This document shows, in pieces, positions 59,011-64,000 of a stretch of 64,000 bases of DNA. A program made the translations under genes and the position numbers. Within the stretch, counting starts at the first letter, position 1, and each line of letters starts with the position of its first letter. Source of the stretch: Terebella lapidaria (lineage: Eukaryota > Annelida > Polychaeta > Terebellida > Terebellidae); assembly GCA_949152475.1 (NCBI GenBank), contig OX424561.1:4588001-4652000 (forward strand). Reading direction: 5' to 3'. The notes under the pieces were generated by a model, which was given only the letters and a program-made list of their open reading frames with translations, was not told where the DNA came from and ran no database searches.

Positions 59011-60201
59011 AGTTTTGTGTATAGTTTAACGATTCTTTGATTCTCAATTCAATTCAACACATCACACTATTTTAAAATATTATTCGTCATATACAAATGC
59101 ATGATATCATAATCAATAAGGAAAAAAAAACAACCAAAACTATGATTATCACCTACTCATTATATTATTGTTATCCAATTGCATGTAATGTTAAACAAGT
59201 CATTTTCAAATTTGCAATACAGTAAGACTTCGTTATGTTTAGAATTCAAAAATAGAAAGCTGATACCGGTATAATATGTAAACACGTATAATGGTGAGCA
59301 AATCGCAACTCATAATGCACAGGTACAATTTAATTTTGCATACAAAGATAATCAAACAAAAATTATTTGTAGAATATGACTACAATTATGTTTTTGCGCA
59401 TCATGGTGGGAAAAGTAAAAAAAAAGTCTTTCGATTTACATAAGCCCAGTTGATGTGTAAATATACCCTATACGTATTCATCAATTCCAAATGTTAGTCC
59501 ACCATATATTATCAACAATTCAATCTAAATTGTTAACACATGAAACATAAATCCAAAGCATTCAATTTTAGAATTAACATACAATACATAGAGCCATACA
59601 ATCCAATTTGAAATGGCAATCTTGAATATCAACCAATATATATGGTATATAACATTTGTGTGCACATAAGAGAACAAAAGGACTACACTTTATTCTAGAC
59701 CAATTTTCTTTGATTTATGCAACGTATGTATTTTTTAAACAAAGTGTAAATAACAAAAAAATAATACATGCATTCATTGATACGATACATGAATCCATAG
59801 AACTTTACTCGAAATGTCAACACATATATATGTAAATCCACAAATCAACTCAACAAAAATCTAAAATGTTACAATAACTTACATGAAGCAGCATCAGTCT
59901 GTACGTCTCATATGAGGACTGGAACAATCAAATGGCTACATATGGTAGGTTGTGGTTGTACAACTGGAACAAGACATGTGTTATTGTCTGAAATACATAA
60001 TTTGACTAATAAGGCACCACGCCAAGTGTGAAGAATAGCAAAAGTCAAGACTATGATTGCATAGTCAATTTTTAGGCTTCATTGCAATATCGTAGTGTAC
60101 ACATATGTACCTTCATTGGCTTCCCTTTTTCACACTCTACAAGGGGAAAATGTTTCCGAACTATATTTTTCACCCATATGGTTTAGAAATATGTGGCATT
60201 C
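59011..60201. other. AT-rich stretch, probable 3' UTR of the LRAT-like gene in its right part
   Basis: No gene seen. A minus-strand AATAAA near 59690 could end the transcript of the gene at 60.2-61.6 kb. Confidence 0.35.
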
Positions 60202-61620
60202 TCACATATTTCTAACTTCGTCGTCAACGAAGAAAGCATCGTATGGACGGGCAGCAGCGAAAGCGATACCTTTACCAGCAAAGTGACCACTAACTTGGCC
60301 CACGATACCTCCAGTCACTCCTCCGATGATTCCGCCGACGATGGTGCCGACTCCAGGAAAAACCATGGTTCCGATGGCGGCCCCAGCCACGCCTCCTCCC
60401 ACTCCAGCGGCCGCGGCACCCACGCTTCTGGACGTGCTCTCGATATGTTGCTTCTGGAGCATGTCCTTCGATATCTCGCACCTGCTGAACTGCTTGTATG
60501 TCAGGCCAACTTCAACGGCGAGGACCACAGCCTCAACACCCACAGCTGCTGCCGCCGCGGCTCCCTCAGCCGCACCTCGGGCAACCACCCGTGCCCCCTG
60601 CTTTGCCGCGGTAGTTGCTGCAGTTTCCGCACCACGTGTAGCAGCTCTGGCAGCTGAAATAGCTCCAGCTCTCCCAGCACTTTCGATTCCAAACTGTAAC
60701 TTCTCAGTACCTTGATCTGGTTTGGATTCTAAGAGAACAACGTCCACGGCTACAGCGTTTGTTGGTTTCCCAGTTTTAGCCCATCTGGCAAAGTTTGGAC
60801 GTTCAGCACGGACGTACGATGTCCCAATCATACTCCGGGCGCGTGCGATGACATGCTCATTCACGTGACAGTGGTCATGGAAAACACGGTAGAATTTCTT
60901 GCCTTCATCGAGGGTGATATTTCCAATGTCATCATGTTGTTCGTTATAACCGATGACCTCCATTCTGTCATGCCTGATATCGACAACAATTCCATGACAT
61001 CTACCTTCCTCGTCTGTACTTGTGGACGGTTCTCCAGGATTCCATGCGATGTGGTTCCCTTCTTCGAACTCACTCACATCAGACACTCGAATCAAGTACG
61101 TGCCATCTTCTGATGCCTTTACCTCTAGATGCAGCCGCAGGGTCTCGTCTACGACTTCGTATGTATGTTTTCCTGCTTTGCACCACATGCAGAAATCGTT
61201 GTTGCTGTTGCGTAGGGCGTTCCAGCCTACCTGTCCTATACATCTTTCTGCTCTCTCGATTACTAAGTTCGGTGGGTGACAGTATTCTCCGTAGTCAAAA
61301 CGGTATACGCGTTTGGAGAAGTTGATATTGGCAATTTCTTCCGTGACACAAAACCGAGGAAATCTGTAGCTGTAGCGGATCACTATGATAAGGCAACCTA
61401 CTAACTTCACAACAATTCCATCCCTATAGCCACTCATGTCCTCCCATCGAAGGTGGTCACCAATTTTCACATCACCAAAAAGACTCAGAAGAGTAAGTGT
61501 CGGCCGGCAGCTCCTTTCATAGTCCAGGATCTCCCTGCTGGCAGCAATCTGAAAATCAGTGTTTTCAAATATATTTTCAGTACAAGAACATTGAAGTGTT
61601 TTCATCTCATTTTCTACCAT
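60202..61620 (-). CDS. double LRAT/NlpC-P60-like domain protein with glycine-zipper tail, likely non-catalytic
   Basis: A single open frame of 472 residues, from the ATG at 61618-61620 to a TAG-type stop at 60202. Two related domains lie at about 52-152 and 186-296. Each has the G(D/N)H(L/I).W start, a GIVV strand, a YR(F/V)..Y/H..C(H) stretch, and a helix ending in W..(A/T)GK, as in LRAT-type acyltransferases and thiol esterases. The usual nucleophile position of NCEHF reads N140 in domain 1 and R274 in domain 2. The catalytic His position is D67 in domain 1 and H209 in domain 2. Residues 310-370 are Ala/Gly-rich, and 401-452 form a glycine zipper (GVGGGVAGAAIG… GGIIGGVTGGIVG) likely to insert in or pack against membranes. 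An AG just before the ATG could be an acceptor after a 5' UTR exon. Family assignment is by motif and moderately sure. Confidence 0.75.
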   Translation of the reverse strand: MVENEMKTLQCSCTENIFENTDFQIAASREILDYERSCRPTLTLLSLFGDVKIGDHLRWEDMSGYRDGIVVKLVGCLIIVIRYSYRFPRFCVTEEIANINFSKRVYRFDYGEYCHPPNLVIERAERCIGQVGWNALRNSNNDFCMWCKAGKHTYEVVDETLRLHLEVKASEDGTYLIRVSDVSEFEEGNHIAWNPGEPSTSTDEEGRCHGIVVDIRHDRMEVIGYNEQHDDIGNITLDEGKKFYRVFHDHCHVNEHVIARARSMIGTSYVRAERPNFARWAKTGKPTNAVAVDVVLLESKPDQGTEKLQFGIESAGRAGAISAARAATRGAETAATTAAKQGARVVARGAAEGAAAAAAVGVEAVVLAVEVGLTYKQFSRCEISKDMLQKQHIESTSRSVGAAAAGVGGGVAGAAIGTMVFPGVGTIVGGIIGGVTGGIVGQVSGHFAGKGIAFAAARPYDAFFVDDEVRNM

Positions 61621-61624
61621 CTAA

Positions 61625-63869
61625 TTCTAAGATAATCGCTCATGAACTTGTCTCAAACTCAGCGTCAATTTATTTTCTCTTCGAAAGCAGGGGTTTTTTT
61701 CCCCAGGGTCGAAGAGTATTCCCCCATGGGATTCTCAGAGAGCGTTTAAGAAGTATCCCCTGTGGGGAAACAAATATATTTATGTAACGAATAACCGTAA
61801 CTGATTGGTTCGGCAGCAATGACAACCTCGAGGACGTCAGGCTATTATATCCAGACGTTTTTACATCCAGACGTTTTTACCAACATCGCTAGCCACGAAG
61901 AGGTTAGATGTTGGTTATGTGGATGCTGGTTATCCATGGAGCCATGGGGGATCCAAATATGGCGCAGCTAATACTGCATTTTGGCTGAAGCCGTCTCGAT
62001 AGTTGTGTAGGTTAGGGGGGTGGGGGTGGCGGGTTTACCCCCCGTTGTAGCCTACGATCCATTTGCACTAAATTTTAGCGTTATGGTTCATACATATACT
62101 TTTGATTGTGACAACATAGTTGTAAACAGCTCATATGATTTATTCTTCAGTTTGATTTTCATTGCAATGTCGCTTTTGGATTGTTATAACTGTATTGTGC
62201 ACCGTATTGAATGACGTCATCCTTATGTGCGAATATATTTTGTACAAGAACCAATCATATCGTGTCATCGCGCCACGCCCCTAGCAACCACGTGCGCGTG
62301 CGTGACTTGGGCTTCGCGCTGGTATTTATTTTGGTTTGACAGGTATGCACCTGTGATCCACTGATTTCTTACGATAGGGGCCTACCGTATAAATTTAAAG
62401 GTAAGTGGATACATTTCGCCTACTCTACAGTAGTCTAGATGGTAATCCATGTTCTGGCTGTGTACAGTAGGCCTAAATGAAATATCATTTGAAATAGAAG
62501 CACTTGCCCAAACTCTCACTGTCAATGGGCTCTGTAAGTCTCGTTCGTCTTATGTCGTCAAATAATGTAATTGGGTACGTACTCCAGTACTTCCGGGTCC
62601 AAACAATGCCGCGTGGTCATTTTTGCCGGATTTCCATGGGTTCAGAAGCACCGCAGAAAAAGATGATTTGGAATAGAATAGTAAACCTTTTTTATATTCC
62701 ACAAGATGGCTCTCCGTTACTTATCTGTGTTGAATATAGCACGATAGATATGATTTGAATGACTCAAATTGCCTCTTATTTACATAGTGTTTTATAGTGT
62801 GATTTTCGCAACTTAAATTACTGATGATTATTGTTAATGTTATGACATAAATGGTGCCAAAAGTACACGACAACACATGCGACCCACGGAACTGTTGATG
62901 AGTAGTATACTACTACAATTTGTCACAATTAATCTTTTTTTCTATATAAAAGAAACTGTGTCTAAAATATACAAACAGAGCATATTCACGCTCTGCAATG
63001 AGCAGGAAATATTCGACGAAACTTTAAATAGACCAGTTCATACCAACTAGTATCTGTTGAAATTTGTGAAGTGGGTTTTTTGTTTATTTCCGATAAATTG
63101 CTTTAATATAGTGTAAAACCGCGTGTATCCAACTTACATGATGGGGCCGAGAATTTGGCGGGAAATTCGAATGGTCCCAAAATTACGAAATAACGCAAAT
63201 AGGTTATTTTATGTTGTCCATTCGTCCGTCCACGGTCAACATTTTTATCTTTGAAGTTTACGGTCAGATTCTTCCGAAATTTTTTACAAAAATGAAAATA
63301 TTTCAAGATGCAGGTATTTCAGTTTTTTTAACAAAAAAAATTTTCAACACCGTAATGGCTCGATTAAGCATCGAAGCATCTATTTGTCAATGAATTTTTA
63401 AACCCGACACTCTTTTAACACAGGCACTTATTCTAGGGAGGTGCTTATTTGACAACAACTTTTCCAGGTTGAAACTACGATCTATATGTTGCCGGTCAAT
63501 GCCAATGTCCAGGCCTGTAATCGGTGTTAATAGTGACCACATTCAATATCAAACTAATCAGTTGATTGCCAATGAAGAGATGTGATGTGTTATCTTTGCT
63601 GTCAGTTTTTATGGTCTCTCATAACTCTATTTGAGTGGCCGGTTTACATTGTCAAATGAATTTTAACATGTATATTTTAATCAATGTAAACTGGGTGAGA
63701 CCCAAATAAATAAACAATACAAATGTGATTACAATGGACAGCCTTCGGCCGAATGAGGCTTAAAACGGGAATTTTTTTTGAAGTAATAAATACGAACCTG
63801 TGCTGTAGTAAGGTGGCTGATTCATGCCATAATGCGTCTTTCCTGAACAGTTTTCGTCGCGAATTTAAT
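61625..63869. other. right flank, no gene supported
   Basis: Includes a CG-rich segment (62265-62350) followed by CAG|GTATGC and AAAG|GTAAGT donor-like sites, and a short plus frame starting near 62607 or 62634. Together these could be a promoter and first exons of a plus-strand gene, but the evidence is thin. Near 63150-63310 a minus-strand fragment resembles the tail of the AGGTCA-unit elements (ACTTCAAAGATAAAAATGTT). Confidence 0.3.
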
Positions 63870-64000
63870 TGTAGTGACCAAAACGTTTTTGATGCAGCAA
63901 AAACACTCTCGCCGCGACCAAAACATTCTTGCTGCAACCAAAACATTCTTGTCGCAGCGAAAATTATTGTTGTCACAACTAAAACGTTTTGGTTGCAGCA
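63870..64000. repeat. ~24-bp minisatellite at the right edge
   Basis: Units of ACCAAAACATTCTTGCTGCA type (variants CGCGACCAAAACA, GCAACCAAAACA, CAACTAAAACG) repeat about five times and run off the window. Confidence 0.7.

Noticed and set aside
60193-60715. Plus-strand frames of 154 and 129 codons opposite the LRAT-like gene
   Set aside because: They are shadows of the Ala/Gly-rich codons of the minus-strand gene.
1-64000. CRISPR array, rRNA, tRNA, retroviral or LTR elements
   Set aside because: No sequence supporting any of these was recognised. The short direct repeats present are eukaryotic minisatellites and not spacer-separated arrays.

Overview
This window looks like animal nuclear DNA, most likely from an invertebrate deuterostome. 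Amphioxus (Branchiostoma) is my best guess, held with moderate confidence. The reasons are many short phased exons with GT-AG introns, animal-only families (a DEG/ENaC channel, a C-type lectin, the collagen glucosidase PGGHG) and AT-rich intergenic DNA full of small foldback (MITE-like) elements and tandem-repeat elements. I recognised no prokaryotic gene organisation, rRNA, tRNA, CRISPR array, or retroviral or LTR element.

Region 1 (1-5 kb, minus strand) holds five phase-compatible exons of a DEG/ENaC/ASIC-type sodium channel. A complete three-exon secreted C-type lectin gene sits inside one of its introns on the same strand. The left edge is a 63-bp minisatellite built from the 3' edge of a channel exon plus the start of the next intron, so the exon's splice donor is repeated ten times.

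Region 2 (5-41 kb) is gene-poor. It contains a very young 1,027-bp tandem duplication with a perfect hairpin at its junction, a 1.6-kb foldback carrying three copies of another hairpin element, several long-inverted-repeat MITEs, an AT-rich minisatellite, and interspersed elements whose internal units are packed with AGGTCA motifs. Only a few isolated candidate exons are visible, at 7.7, 12.0 and 38.5 kb.

Region 3 (41.2-48.7 kb, minus strand) is a complete 12-exon gene for protein-glucosylgalactosylhydroxylysine glucosidase (GH65; PGGHG/ATHL1). The model is 734 codons, close to the human length, with the catalytic motifs present and a predicted signal peptide.

Region 4 (49-60 kb) starts with a 4.5-kb satellite array of about 82-bp units with higher-order structure, ending in a poly-G tract. 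It is followed by three phase-compatible exons of an unrecognised minus-strand gene and two adjacent long-inverted-repeat elements.

Region 5 (60.2-61.6 kb, minus strand) is a 472-codon open frame with two LRAT/NlpC-P60-like domains, both without the expected catalytic cysteine, and a C-terminal glycine-zipper segment. The right edge shows a short minisatellite.

The genes do not form a pathway. They are independent neighbours, with tandem and inverted repeats occupying their introns and flanks.
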